From contig MEPT01000020.1 of NCBI GenBank assembly GCA_001769925.1, positions 2,826 to 12,094 on the forward strand: DNA of 9,269 nt, written 5' to 3'. This document shows, piece after piece, positions 1 to 7,503 of the stretch. The stretch is from Bdellovibrionales bacterium RBG_16_40_8 (GTDB taxonomy: Bacteria; Bdellovibrionota; Bdellovibrionia; Bdellovibrionales; UBA1609). The translations under genes and the position numbers were made by a program. The notes under the pieces are model-generated. The model worked only from the letters and a program-made list of their open reading frames with translations. It made no database searches and was not told where the DNA came from. Numbering within the stretch: position 1 is the stretch's first letter; the number at the start of each line of letters is the position of its first letter.

Positions 1-2
1 TT

Positions 3-395
3 GTTGCTGGTTACCATACAGAATATGGCGGCCTTAAAATGCTGATGTTTTATATCGGTGAGTATGGGCATATGCTGGTTGGATCTGCCTTGATGGTGGT
101 ATTTTATTTTGGCGGATATCATCTACCAATTTTATTAGATTCGTTTATTTCTGATATTTTTCTGTCACAAGGCATAGATGCTAATATTGTAAGCCTAATG
201 ACCTCACTTATTTTATTTTTTTGGTTTCTGTGTAAAGTTTTAGTATTTCTTTGGATATTCATTTGGGTTCGCTGGACATTGCCAAGATTTCGTTATGACC
301 AATTGATGGATTTGGGTTGGAAGACAATGCTCCCGTGGGCGCTAGCTAACACCATAGTGACGGCAGCAGTTATTGTTGTAGCGAGGTCACTATGA
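3..395 (+). CDS. nuoH: NADH-quinone oxidoreductase subunit H, C-terminal part (5' end outside window)
   Basis: This is the last 130 residues of the membrane subunit of complex I that helps form the quinone-binding site where the membrane arm joins the peripheral arm. The frame is open from the first complete codon at position 3. It begins with VAGYHTEYGG, the conserved AGYHTEY signature of NuoH/ND1, followed by GEYGHM and hydrophobic segments. Near the end comes the family's loop LPRFRYDQLMDLGWK, then a last membrane helix. The start codon and the quinone-site loops lie upstream of the window. The TGA stop (393-395) overlaps the ATG of nuoJ as ATGA, indicating translational coupling. In most bacteria nuoI follows nuoH; here nuoJ follows directly. 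Identification is firm from the motifs. Confidence 0.96.
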   Translation, partial: VAGYHTEYGGLKMLMFYIGEYGHMLVGSALMVVFYFGGYHLPILLDSFISDIFLSQGIDANIVSLMTSLILFFWFLCKVLVFLWIFIWVRWTLPRFRYDQLMDLGWKTMLPWALANTIVTAAVIVVARSL

Positions 396-928
396 TGGAT
401 ATGCCTTCATTTCTTTTTTATATTATGACATTTGTAATTTTAGCGGCAGCATCGTCGGTTGTGTTACTGCGTAACCCCATTCATTCGGCGCTTGCGCTCG
501 CAATAACAATGATAACATTGGGGTTTATGTATTTTGGCCTTGAAGCATATTTTATTGCAGGTGTTCAGTTGATTGTTTACGCGGGCGCAGTGATGGTGAT
601 GTTTGTTATGGTTTTAATGTTATTTGATTTAAAAAAAGAAGTAGGCCAAGTAACAAAGGGTACAATTGGTGCACTCATGAAGGTTTTATGTGGAATGGCG
701 CTTTCTGGCATAATCACATGGGCTATTAGATATTCTTCAATATCTACAGAATTAAAAAAACCATTACAAAATCCGGCTGAGCAAATGGCTGGCGTAAAGA
801 TACTAGCCGTACAACTTTTTACTAAATATGTATTTGCGTTTGAACTTTTAGGGGCGCTACTGTTAATTATCGCCGTCGGCGTAGTGGCTGTGGCAAGATC
901 TCGCGGGGGCACTCATGCCAGAGATTGA
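392..928 (+). CDS. nuoJ: NADH-quinone oxidoreductase subunit J
   Basis: A 178-residue, highly hydrophobic subunit of the complex I membrane arm (ND6 homologue). It links the quinone module to the antiporter-like subunits in the inner membrane. Visible family features are RNPIHSAL near residue 30, the third helix [15 protein letters not shown] (residues 57-71) with the conserved Tyr63 and Gly65 where the family has a pi-bulge, and the late motif [15 protein letters not shown]. Length is normal. The ATG at 392 is chosen because GAGG at 383-386 lies 5 bases upstream and it forms the ATGA overlap with nuoH; ATG at 395 is also possible. The gene ends in TGA, 14 bases inside nuoK. Reading through that TGA would add about 93 residues of non-homologous sequence, so TGA acts as a real stop here. 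Confidence 0.97.
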   Translation: MMDMPSFLFYIMTFVILAAASSVVLLRNPIHSALALAITMITLGFMYFGLEAYFIAGVQLIVYAGAVMVMFVMVLMLFDLKKEVGQVTKGTIGALMKVLCGMALSGIITWAIRYSSISTELKKPLQNPAEQMAGVKILAVQLFTKYVFAFELLGALLLIIAVGVVAVARSRGGTHARD

Positions 929-1247
929 TTTTACTCAAGCCGCCACAATCACCTTAAATCATTATTTATCTCTATCGACGGGTTTATTTTGCTTAGGCAT
1001 GTTAGGAGTGTTGCTGCGCCGAAATGTTATTGTAATGCTAATGAGTATTGAGATTATGCTAAATGCCGTGAATTTAACATTCGTAGCCTTCGCACATTAT
1101 CGAGGCGATATAAGCGGAAATATTTTGGTATTTTTTGTTATGACGGTAGCTGCTGCAGAGGCCGGGGTTGGTTTAGCGTTAGCCGTAGCTATATTCAAGC
1201 GCTTTAAAGACGTTAACATAAAATTATTTGAGCAACTAAAGGGCTAG
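915..1247 (+). CDS. nuoK: NADH-quinone oxidoreductase subunit K
   Basis: A small three-helix subunit of the complex I membrane arm (ND4L homologue), thought to carry part of the proton path next to NuoN. It has 110 residues, about ten more than the E. coli protein, the extra being at the N-terminus. The two membrane-embedded glutamates essential in the family are present: Glu46 in [12 protein letters not shown] and Glu82 in [16 protein letters not shown], matching E. coli Glu36 and Glu72. The RRN turn after helix 1 is also conserved. The start at 915 overlaps the end of nuoJ by 14 bases and has only a G-rich stretch (about 903-909) as ribosome binding site. The TAG stop at 1245-1247 is one base from the nuoL start. 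Confidence 0.97.
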   Translation: MPEIDFTQAATITLNHYLSLSTGLFCLGMLGVLLRRNVIVMLMSIEIMLNAVNLTFVAFAHYRGDISGNILVFFVMTVAAAEAGVGLALAVAIFKRFKDVNIKLFEQLKG

Positions 1248-1248
1248 A

Positions 1249-3180
1249 ATGTCTGATCAGAGCATTATTATTATTTTATTATTAGCACCTCTTTTAGGAG
1301 CAATTATCAATGGCGTTAGGTTTCGCAGCCATAACGTATACATAGCCGGAGTGATAGCAAGTTCAGCAATAGCGGTATCGTTCGTTGCTGCCGTTATTCT
1401 GTTTTTTAAATTGTTATCGATGCCCGAACAGGGCCGAATAATAAGTGCTGAACTATTTAATTGGATTAATGTTGAAGAATTAGAATCTAAAGCCGCATTT
1501 ATTGTAGACCCCATAAGCATTATTATGATTTTAGTTATTACAGGGGTTGGTTCACTTATACATATTTTTAGTATTGGCTACATGTCTCATGACAAAAGCC
1601 CCGCAAAATATTTTTCGTATTTAAATTTTTTCGTATTTAATATGCTTTTGCTAGTTCTTGGAGAAAATTTACTAGTCATGTTTGTAGGCTGGGAGGGTGT
1701 CGGGCTGTGTTCATATCTACTTATTGGCTTTTGGTTTAAAGATAAAGAAAAAGCCGCCGCCGGCATGAAAGCCTTTGTAACTAATAGAATTGGTGATGCA
1801 GTTTTTTTGCTTGGCATATTTTTACTTTTTGCTACGTTCGGAACGGTTAGTTTTTCAGAGCTTGCACAACTTATGCCCGCAACCGCAGAGATAGGTTGGG
1901 CAGGCCCAATTACGCTATCATGTTTATTTCTTTTTATTGGTGCCACAGGTAAGTCGGCGCAAATACCACTTTATGTTTGGTTGCCTGATGCCATGGCGGG
2001 ACCAACGCCAGTATCGGCACTAATTCATGCCGCAACAATGGTTACAGCGGGCGTCTATATGATTGTGCGCATGAGTCCAATATTTATTATGGCGCCAAAC
2101 GCAATGTTGGTTGTTGCCAGCGTGGGTGCAGTGACCGCATTGGGTGCAGCAACAATTGGTCTTACACAATGGGATATTAAAAAAGTTCTCGCATATTCAA
2201 CAGTGTCTCAACTCGGCTATATGTTTCTTGGGTGCGGTGTGGGTGCGTTTATGCCCGCGCTCTTTCATCTTATGACGCATGCATTTTTTAAGGCGTTAAT
2301 GTTTTTGGGCTCTGGGTCTATTATTCATTCGCTAGACGGCGAACAAGATATTCGTAAAATGGGCGGACTAAAAAAAGCTCTACCAATTACGTATCTTACA
2401 TTTGTAATGGGGTGGATCGCTATAATAGGAATACCCCCATTTGCAGGTTTTTTTAGTAAAGATGAAATTTTATGGCATTCTTATATGAGCCCACGCGGGG
2501 GTTTTCTATTTTGGTTTATAGGGGTCGTTGGAGCCGTATGTACGGCATTTTATATGACTCGCCTTATGGCTTTGGTATTTTGGGGTAAGTCTAGAGTAGC
2601 TAAAGAACATCATCCGCATGAGTCTCCGCTGCTGATGACAGTACCGTTAATTGTACTTGCTGTCCTCTCTGTAGTAGGTGGTTGGATTGGCATTCCGCAT
2701 GTTATCGGTAAAATTCTACCAGGACATCCAGAAAATCTAATTCATGAATGGCTTATGCCGGTTATTGCGACAATAAATTGGCCTAAGATTTCTGCTGCTA
2801 CAGAGTGGTCGCTAATGGGCATTTCTGTTGGGGCAGCAGGTGTATCTGCATGGCTTGCCTATGAATGTTACATAAAAAACCCAGATTTAATTGCAAATAT
2901 TGTGAAGAAAATAAAGCCACTTCATCATGCCGTGGCCAATAAATATTTTGTCGATGAATTTTATTTTAGTTGGATAATTAACCCTATTATTGATTTGAGT
3001 AAAGGCTTATGGGTTTATATTGATGTAAATTTTATTGATAATATTACGTATATTTTAGCAGATTTAATAAAAAGCGCGGCCGGCGCACTAAAGACGATTC
3101 AAAACGGTGATCTTCAACAGTATGCACTTTACATTGTTTTTGGAGTAGTTGGGTCGCTGATTTATCTGGTGGTGATGTAA
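1249..3180 (+). CDS. nuoL: NADH-quinone oxidoreductase subunit L (distal antiporter-like pump)
   Basis: A 643-residue subunit at the far end of the complex I membrane arm (ND5 homologue), related to Mrp-type Na+/H+ antiporters and carrying one proton channel. Key family residues are in place: Glu149 in VGWEGVGLCSYLL, Lys235 in GKSAQIPLYVWLPDAM, His260 in SALIHAATMV, the IKKVLAYSTVSQLGYM motif near 310-325, and His344 and Lys348 in MTHAFFKALMF. The C-terminal part contains a long polar segment and the motif NKYFVDEFYF before the last helices, as expected for the lateral helix of NuoL. An AAAGGG sequence (1238-1243) lies 5 bases before the ATG. The TAA stop is directly followed by the nuoM ATG. 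The frame is intact and all of its Trp codons are TGG. Confidence 0.98.
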   Translation: MSDQSIIIILLLAPLLGAIINGVRFRSHNVYIAGVIASSAIAVSFVAAVILFFKLLSMPEQGRIISAELFNWINVEELESKAAFIVDPISIIMILVITGVGSLIHIFSIGYMSHDKSPAKYFSYLNFFVFNMLLLVLGENLLVMFVGWEGVGLCSYLLIGFWFKDKEKAAAGMKAFVTNRIGDAVFLLGIFLLFATFGTVSFSELAQLMPATAEIGWAGPITLSCLFLFIGATGKSAQIPLYVWLPDAMAGPTPVSALIHAATMVTAGVYMIVRMSPIFIMAPNAMLVVASVGAVTALGAATIGLTQWDIKKVLAYSTVSQLGYMFLGCGVGAFMPALFHLMTHAFFKALMFLGSGSIIHSLDGEQDIRKMGGLKKALPITYLTFVMGWIAIIGIPPFAGFFSKDEILWHSYMSPRGGFLFWFIGVVGAVCTAFYMTRLMALVFWGKSRVAKEHHPHESPLLMTVPLIVLAVLSVVGGWIGIPHVIGKILPGHPENLIHEWLMPVIATINWPKISAATEWSLMGISVGAAGVSAWLAYECYIKNPDLIANIVKKIKPLHHAVANKYFVDEFYFSWIINPIIDLSKGLWVYIDVNFIDNITYILADLIKSAAGALKTIQNGDLQQYALYIVFGVVGSLIYLVVM

Positions 3181-4719
3181 ATGTTTTTATCGGGACTTAT
3201 TTTTCTACCGTTATTATTTGCGCTTATAGTGCTCTTATCGCCAAATACCAAATTTACAAAAATACTCACCCTAGTCTTCACCTTACTTGAATTTGTATTT
3301 AGTTTGGTATTATTTGTGATATTTGATCCGACAAGCGCAAATTTGCAATTAGTAGAACGCCATAATTGGATTTCGTCGGTTGGCATACAATATTTTCTTG
3401 GCATTGACGGTATTTCGTTTTGACTTGTTCTGCTGACGACGCTTCTTACCCCACTTTCGCTATTAGGGGCGTGGACAAGTATTGACAAGAAAGTTAAAGC
3501 CTTTTGCATTTGCCTTCTTGTTCTTGAGACCACGATGCTTGGCACATTTTTATCAATGAATGCTGTTCTATTTTATACGTTCTTCGAAGGTTCATTGATA
3601 CCAATGTATTTTATGATAGGCGTGTGGGGTGGAGCACGGCGTATATATGCAACGGTGAAATTTTTTATTTTTACCATGGCCGGTTCAATATTCATGCTAC
3701 TTGGGATAATAGCGCTCATGTATTTGACGACGACTTTGCCCGGCGGCCAAATGAGTTCAAACATTACCGATTTTTATTCTCTAAAAATACTGTTTGTAGC
3801 CAATGAGTTTTTTAATACCCAAACACTTATATTTTTTGCTTTTGCCTTAGCTTTTGCCATTAAAGTTCCAATTTTTCCATTTCATACCTGGTTGCCAGAT
3901 GCGCACGTTGAGGCACCTACTGCGGGGTCTGTAATTCTGGCAGGGGTACTTTTAAAAATGGGTACTTACGGTTTTCTGCGATTTGTAATACCTCTTTTTC
4001 CTGAAGCAGCTGAGCAATGGTCATGGATTTTTATGCTAGTTGGGGCATTTGGTATTATTTATGGGGCATTAGTAGCAATGGTGCAACCAGACATGAAAAA
4101 ACTCGTAGCCTATTCATCAGTTTCTCATATGGGTTACGTTATGATCGGCATGTTTGCCATGAACGTCTATGGCGTTACGGGGGCACTATATCAAATGTTA
4201 AATCACGGCATAAGTACCGGTGCTTTATTCTTACTAGTTGGAATGATTTACCAGAAAACACATTCGCGCGAAATTAAAGATTATGGTGGCCTTGCTTCTG
4301 CGGCACCACTTTTTACAATAGCTTTTATAATTGTGTCGTTATCAAGTATTGCTGTCCCGATGACTAATGGTTTTGTCGGTGAATTTCTGATTCTGCTTGG
4401 TACATTTATGGCAAATAAGACCATCGCTTATTTTTCTGTTGTAGGCGTAGTGCTAGGCGCTGTTTATATGCTCTGGATGATAAAGAGAGTTTTTTTTGGC
4501 GAAGAAAAGGGTGTTGTATTAGAACACAAAAAAGAAGGATTAGATTTAAGCAGGCGAGAGGCAATTATTCTTATTCCATTAATTATTCTTATTTTCTGGA
4601 TGGGGTTAATACCAAATCAATATTTTCATTGGTCTAAGGCAAGCGTCGATCACTTAATAAAAAATCGCACAAATTATCAACTTATTGAGGAAGGATCGGC
4701 ACATGCCGGCAGTAATTGA
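3181..4719 (+). CDS. nuoM: NADH-quinone oxidoreductase subunit M, interrupted by in-frame TGA at codon 81
   Basis: This is the middle antiporter-like proton-pumping subunit of complex I (ND4 homologue). The frame runs 513 codons including the final stop, a normal NuoM length, but codon 81 (3421-3423) is TGA. Both sides are clearly NuoM in the same frame: FLGIDGISF before the stop and LVLLTTLLTPLSLLGAW after it, the conserved GIDGIS-x-LVLLTT block. Counting the TGA as one residue, channel residues Glu136 (FYTFFEG), Lys228 and His235 (IKVPIFPFHTWLPDAH), Lys259 (LLKMGTYGF) and Glu401 (NGFVGEF) are all kept. There is no frameshift. The first in-frame ATG after the stop (3535) has no convincing ribosome binding site and would lose the first membrane helices. 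It is either a fresh nonsense mutation, a sequencing error or a read-through stop. The last 17 bases overlap nuoN. Confidence 0.93.
3421..3423 (+). other. In-frame TGA stop inside nuoM, probably at a tryptophan position
   Basis: The codon sits between GISF and LVLLTT. From memory, many NuoM proteins have a hydrophobic residue here, and several bacterial groups have GISLWLVLLTT, so a TGG (Trp) to TGA change is the simplest explanation. All other Trp codons in the window are TGG. The next base is C. The context does not show a recognisable selenocysteine insertion hairpin. Confidence 0.85.
4687..4695 (+). promoter_or_regulatory. Shine-Dalgarno sequence of nuoN
   Basis: GAGGAAGGA lies 7 bases before the ATG at 4703. 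It decides the start: a longer frame could begin at a TTG at 4685, but that would place the ribosome binding site inside the coding sequence. The site is within the 3' end of nuoM, so the two genes are probably translationally coupled. Confidence 0.8.
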
Positions 4720-6187
4720 TTTTTCTATTAAAGATCTAATATGTGCTTCACCGGCCATATTTCTATTTTTAGGTAGCCTTCTGCCGCTTTCACTAAAAAC
4801 AATAAGGGGAAATCGTGAACTAAACTCGATGGTGTCACTTATGCTGGCATTATTCGGAATAGTTTGCGCCCTGGCTGCAGCAGGGTTGTTCTATGAACAG
4901 CAAAAGACGCAATTTTATGCCTTTTCGGGGGCGCTTGTTTTTGATGGGGTATCTGTTTTTAGTTCAATGGCAATTTCAATAATAACAGCCGTAGCTGCGA
5001 TAATGTCTAGAGAATATAAAGCAATAGGCAGAGAACAATATTCTGAATTTTTATTTTTACTTTTAAATTGTGCAGCGGGCATGATGATTTTGTCTTGGGC
5101 AAATGACCTTATTATTACTTTTATTGGTATAGAAATTATGTCTTTATGCCTTTATTTGATTATAGCGCTGAGTCACGAGGAGCGACTTTCGAAAGAGGCA
5201 GCATTTAAGTATTTTGTCTTGGGTGGTTTTGCTTCAGCGTTTTTTCTGTATGGTGTTGCATTGATCTACGGTATTTCAGGCACTACGTATATAAATGCAT
5301 TTATGGTTGTCGCAGAAAAACTAATGTCTGAAGGATATTTATTTATATTCGGTATAGCTATGGTCGCTATTGGATTTTGTTTTAAAATCGCGGTGGTACC
5401 ATTTCATGCATGGGCACCAGATGTGTATGAGGGGGCACCTACTCCAGTAACTGGATTTATGGCAACAGGGGTTAAACTAGTTACGTTTGTAGCTTTTTTA
5501 CGGTTTATACATGGTCAGTTTCTTACAAGCGAGGCGACACTTATAACAATAATGCAATGGTTAGCAGTATTAACTATGTGTCTTGGTAATATTGCAGCTA
5601 TTGTGCAAAATAGTTTAAAGCGCATGTTGGCATATTCGAGTATCGCTCATGGCGGATATGTCATGGTTGGATTAATTGCGGCCTCTATAGGCGGTGAGAG
5701 TTGGCGCGGCGATTTAAGTGTAATTTTTTATATGGTGGCATATGCGGTAATGACTTTTGGGGCGTTCGGCGTGGTTTGCTTGTTTGAGAAAAAAATTGGC
5801 GACATGATATTGATAGACGACTTAAAGGGGTTAGCGCGCAAAGATGCAACAACGGCTTTTGTATTTACAATATTTTTATTGAGCTTGGCCGGGATTCCGC
5901 CGCTCGTAGGATTTTTCGGAAAATTCTTTATTTTCTCAGCAGCAATAAAACAAGGATTATTTTGGTTGGCTATTTGGGCGGCAGTAAATTCTGTTATCAG
6001 CGCATACTACTATCTTCGACCGATAGTTTACATGTATATGAAAGAAGAATCAGGCGCTGATATAGATAGAACACAAGAGCAAACCAGAGGCATCGTAATT
6101 ATACTAGCTATTTTGGTCGTGGTTTTAGGGGTTGCCGCTGAACCAGTTTATAACCATATAAAACTAGCAATCAGTTCATTACAGTAA
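4703..6187 (+). CDS. nuoN: NADH-quinone oxidoreductase subunit N
   Basis: A 494-residue antiporter-like proton-pumping subunit (ND2 homologue), the one nearest the quinone module. Numbered from the ATG at 4703, conserved features are Glu144 in FIGIEIMSLCLYLI, Lys169 in EAAFKYFVLGGFASAF, Lys228 and His235 in FKIAVVPFHAWAPDVYEGAP, Lys258 in ATGVKLVTF, the LKRMLAYSSIAHGGYVMVG block, and LAGIPPLVGFFGKFFIF near the C-terminus. Length fits the family. The start was chosen over the upstream TTG (4685) because of the strong ribosome binding site. It overlaps nuoM by 17 bases and is the last gene of the operon; the next gene is on the other strand. The frame is intact, so any loss of nuoM has not been followed by visible decay here. 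Confidence 0.97.
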   Translation: MPAVIDFSIKDLICASPAIFLFLGSLLPLSLKTIRGNRELNSMVSLMLALFGIVCALAAAGLFYEQQKTQFYAFSGALVFDGVSVFSSMAISIITAVAAIMSREYKAIGREQYSEFLFLLLNCAAGMMILSWANDLIITFIGIEIMSLCLYLIIALSHEERLSKEAAFKYFVLGGFASAFFLYGVALIYGISGTTYINAFMVVAEKLMSEGYLFIFGIAMVAIGFCFKIAVVPFHAWAPDVYEGAPTPVTGFMATGVKLVTFVAFLRFIHGQFLTSEATLITIMQWLAVLTMCLGNIAAIVQNSLKRMLAYSSIAHGGYVMVGLIAASIGGESWRGDLSVIFYMVAYAVMTFGAFGVVCLFEKKIGDMILIDDLKGLARKDATTAFVFTIFLLSLAGIPPLVGFFGKFFIFSAAIKQGLFWLAIWAAVNSVISAYYYLRPIVYMYMKEESGADIDRTQEQTRGIVIILAILVVVLGVAAEPVYNHIKLAISSLQ

Positions 6188-6190
6188 TTT

Positions 6191-6215
6191 CAACACCCTG
6201 TTATTCGACAGTGTT
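6191..6215. terminator. Weak hairpin between convergent nuoN and patatin genes, possible terminator
   Basis: AACA-CC-CTGT and ACAG-TGTT can pair into an 8 bp stem with a two-base CC bulge and a TATTCG loop. It lies in the 34 bp gap where transcription of the nuo operon and of the patatin gene meet. There is no strong T-run on either side, so intrinsic termination is uncertain. Confidence 0.35.
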
Positions 6216-6221
6216 TAAAAT

Positions 6222-7439
6222 TTAAATAGTTTGTTTTCTAAGGGCCAGCATTGCTGATTTAAATCCAGTTTTAACAATTTTTGCTAGAATATCTGGGTTT
6301 AAACTAAAGTGATCAGCAAAAAACATTTCGTAGTCTTGAGGCGATGGATGAATGTAAATATAATCTACATTTGCATTATATTTGGTACGGGTAACAAGAA
6401 TATCAATAAGTTTTTCGCGATGTTCAATAGAAATATCAGTCTGTTTTAAATATCCATCAACAGCAGAAATAAGCTGGCCCACACTTTTTTGATATTTTAT
6501 ATGACTTGTTATTTTTTGTTGTACTGACTGATAAAGGGCTTGGTTAAATATAACGGGCATTCCGTATTCATGAAGTGAGCCAATTTCTTTACTATAATGA
6601 TATGGTTGAATAGAGTAAGAAGCGACGACAAGATCAGCTCCGCGATCGGCGGCCACATGTGTTGATAAGGTGTCGCGAATTTCTCCGTCAAAATAATAAA
6701 TTTCTCTGCCGCGATTATCATGAATGGGGTAGGGCGAAAAAAATGGAGGCAGAGATGCAGATGCTGCGGCGGCCTGGCTAACAGACGCAAAATTTGCGTA
6801 TTGCACCTGATCGTCTTTCGAGGTTTCAGCAAAATTACCGAATACAACTTTTCTTGCATGGTTTAGTTGCGTGGCTACGATATAAAGGTTTACCCCTAAT
6901 GATGCAAAAGTGTTCTTGGGGTGGACATTTTCGCGAATGTATTTTTCGATATTTTCAGTTGAGAAGATACCATTTACCTTAAACCCGCGTTTTAATAGAA
7001 CCTCTATGCCGCCGCTAATGACGGGTTTCTTACGAAAAAAACTCGAAAATATTCTAGACGGGTGACTTGCGCGCACGTTCAATGCAAATAAGTCTCTGTA
7101 GGATAAAGGGCGTAAATATGCAGGGTTTGGGTCATAATGCTTTTTTCTGGAGGGGCTTATAGATAGACCAGACCCTTTGGTAAAAGCTTCAATGATTGAA
7201 TCAATATCGTAGCCAGCAGCTATAAACGCAGAAATAATGGCACCAGCACTTGAGCCCACATAGGTTTTAAAAGTTAGCTTATTATCAGTGAACACGCTTG
7301 CAACGTGTTCTGGGCTACCCCCCGCAAAACGAAAGCCCTTTTCACGCATAGCAAGACATACACCTATATGAAATGCCGCAGCTTTAATACCACCCCCACT
7401 TAATACGAGGGCTAGGTTTTTCTTTTCACCTAAACGCAT
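6222..7439 (-). CDS. Patatin-like phospholipase family protein
   Basis: A 405-residue protein of the patatin fold, whose members are Ser-Asp dyad acyl hydrolases acting on phospholipids or other lipid esters. The parts of the active site are visible: the glycine-rich oxyanion loop LSGGGIKA (residues 13-20), the nucleophile elbow GSSAG (62-66, Ser64) and the Asp251-Gly dyad motif in YYFDGE. A conserved SASLPPFFSPYPI block (226-239) precedes the aspartate, as is typical. No signal peptide is seen, since the protein starts with MRLGEKKNLALVLSGGG, so it is probably cytoplasmic or delivered by another route. The C-terminal third (about 260-405) is not recognisable to me. Substrate and role are unknown. 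It is convergent with nuoN and divergent from the HTH gene. No ribosome binding site is visible upstream of the ATG. Confidence 0.92.
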   Translation of the reverse strand: MRLGEKKNLALVLSGGGIKAAAFHIGVCLAMREKGFRFAGGSPEHVASVFTDNKLTFKTYVGSSAGAIISAFIAAGYDIDSIIEAFTKGSGLSISPSRKKHYDPNPAYLRPLSYRDLFALNVRASHPSRIFSSFFRKKPVISGGIEVLLKRGFKVNGIFSTENIEKYIRENVHPKNTFASLGVNLYIVATQLNHARKVVFGNFAETSKDDQVQYANFASVSQAAAASASLPPFFSPYPIHDNRGREIYYFDGEIRDTLSTHVAADRGADLVVASYSIQPYHYSKEIGSLHEYGMPVIFNQALYQSVQQKITSHIKYQKSVGQLISAVDGYLKQTDISIEHREKLIDILVTRTKYNANVDYIYIHPSPQDYEMFFADHFSLNPDILAKIVKTGFKSAMLALRKQTI

Positions 7440-7447
7440 AATTCGAG

Positions 7448-7477
7448 ATTATAGACTATTCAGAAGCAGTATGGTAA
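7448..7477 (-). promoter_or_regulatory. Predicted sigma70-type promoter of the patatin gene
   Basis: On the minus strand, a perfect TATAAT (complement of 7448-7453) has a TTACCA -35-like hexamer (complement of 7472-7477, 4 of 6 matches to TTGACA) 18 bases upstream. Transcription would start near 7441, within about two bases of the ATG at 7439, so the message would be leaderless or nearly so. This fits the lack of a Shine-Dalgarno sequence. Confidence 0.5.
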
Positions 7478-7489
7478 CAATGAGTAGTC

Positions 7490-7498
7490 AAAGGAGGT
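7490..7498 (+). promoter_or_regulatory. Strong Shine-Dalgarno sequence of the HTH gene
   Basis: AAAGGAGGT is a near-perfect anti-16S complement. GGAGG ends at 7497, 6 bases before the in-frame TTG at 7504. It lies downstream of the two upstream in-frame ATG-type starts at 7471 and 7480, so it indicates TTG 7504 as the true start. It also shows that the organism uses canonical ribosome binding sites. Confidence 0.8.
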
Positions 7499-7503
7499 AT
7501 ATT

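Noticed and set aside
393..928. Genome-wide UGA-to-Trp recoding (code 4)
   Set aside because: TGA cleanly ends nuoH, nuoJ and nuoM at the expected family lengths; read-through of nuoJ would give about 93 non-homologous residues across nuoK. All other Trp codons in the window are TGG.
1587..1946. Minus-strand open frame inside nuoL (119 codons), and similar frames opposite nuoJ, nuoM and lon
   Set aside because: They lie fully within conserved genes, have no recognisable domains and arise from the codon bias of the opposite strand.
3421..3470. Selenocysteine codon with a downstream SECIS element in nuoM
   Set aside because: The only nearby hairpin (CCCC 3449-3452 with GGGG 3466-3469, 13-base loop) does not resemble a bacterial SECIS, NuoM has no redox Cys at this position, and Trp or another hydrophobic residue is expected there.
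4685..4702. TTG start of nuoN at 4685
   Set aside because: The ATG at 4703 has a strong GAGGAAGGA site 7 bases upstream, which the longer version would place within the coding sequence; the extra residues MRKDRH look like translated ribosome binding site.
3535..4719. A separate gene starting at ATG 3535
   Set aside because: This is the continuation of nuoM in the same frame; it begins inside a conserved membrane helix region and has no convincing ribosome binding site.
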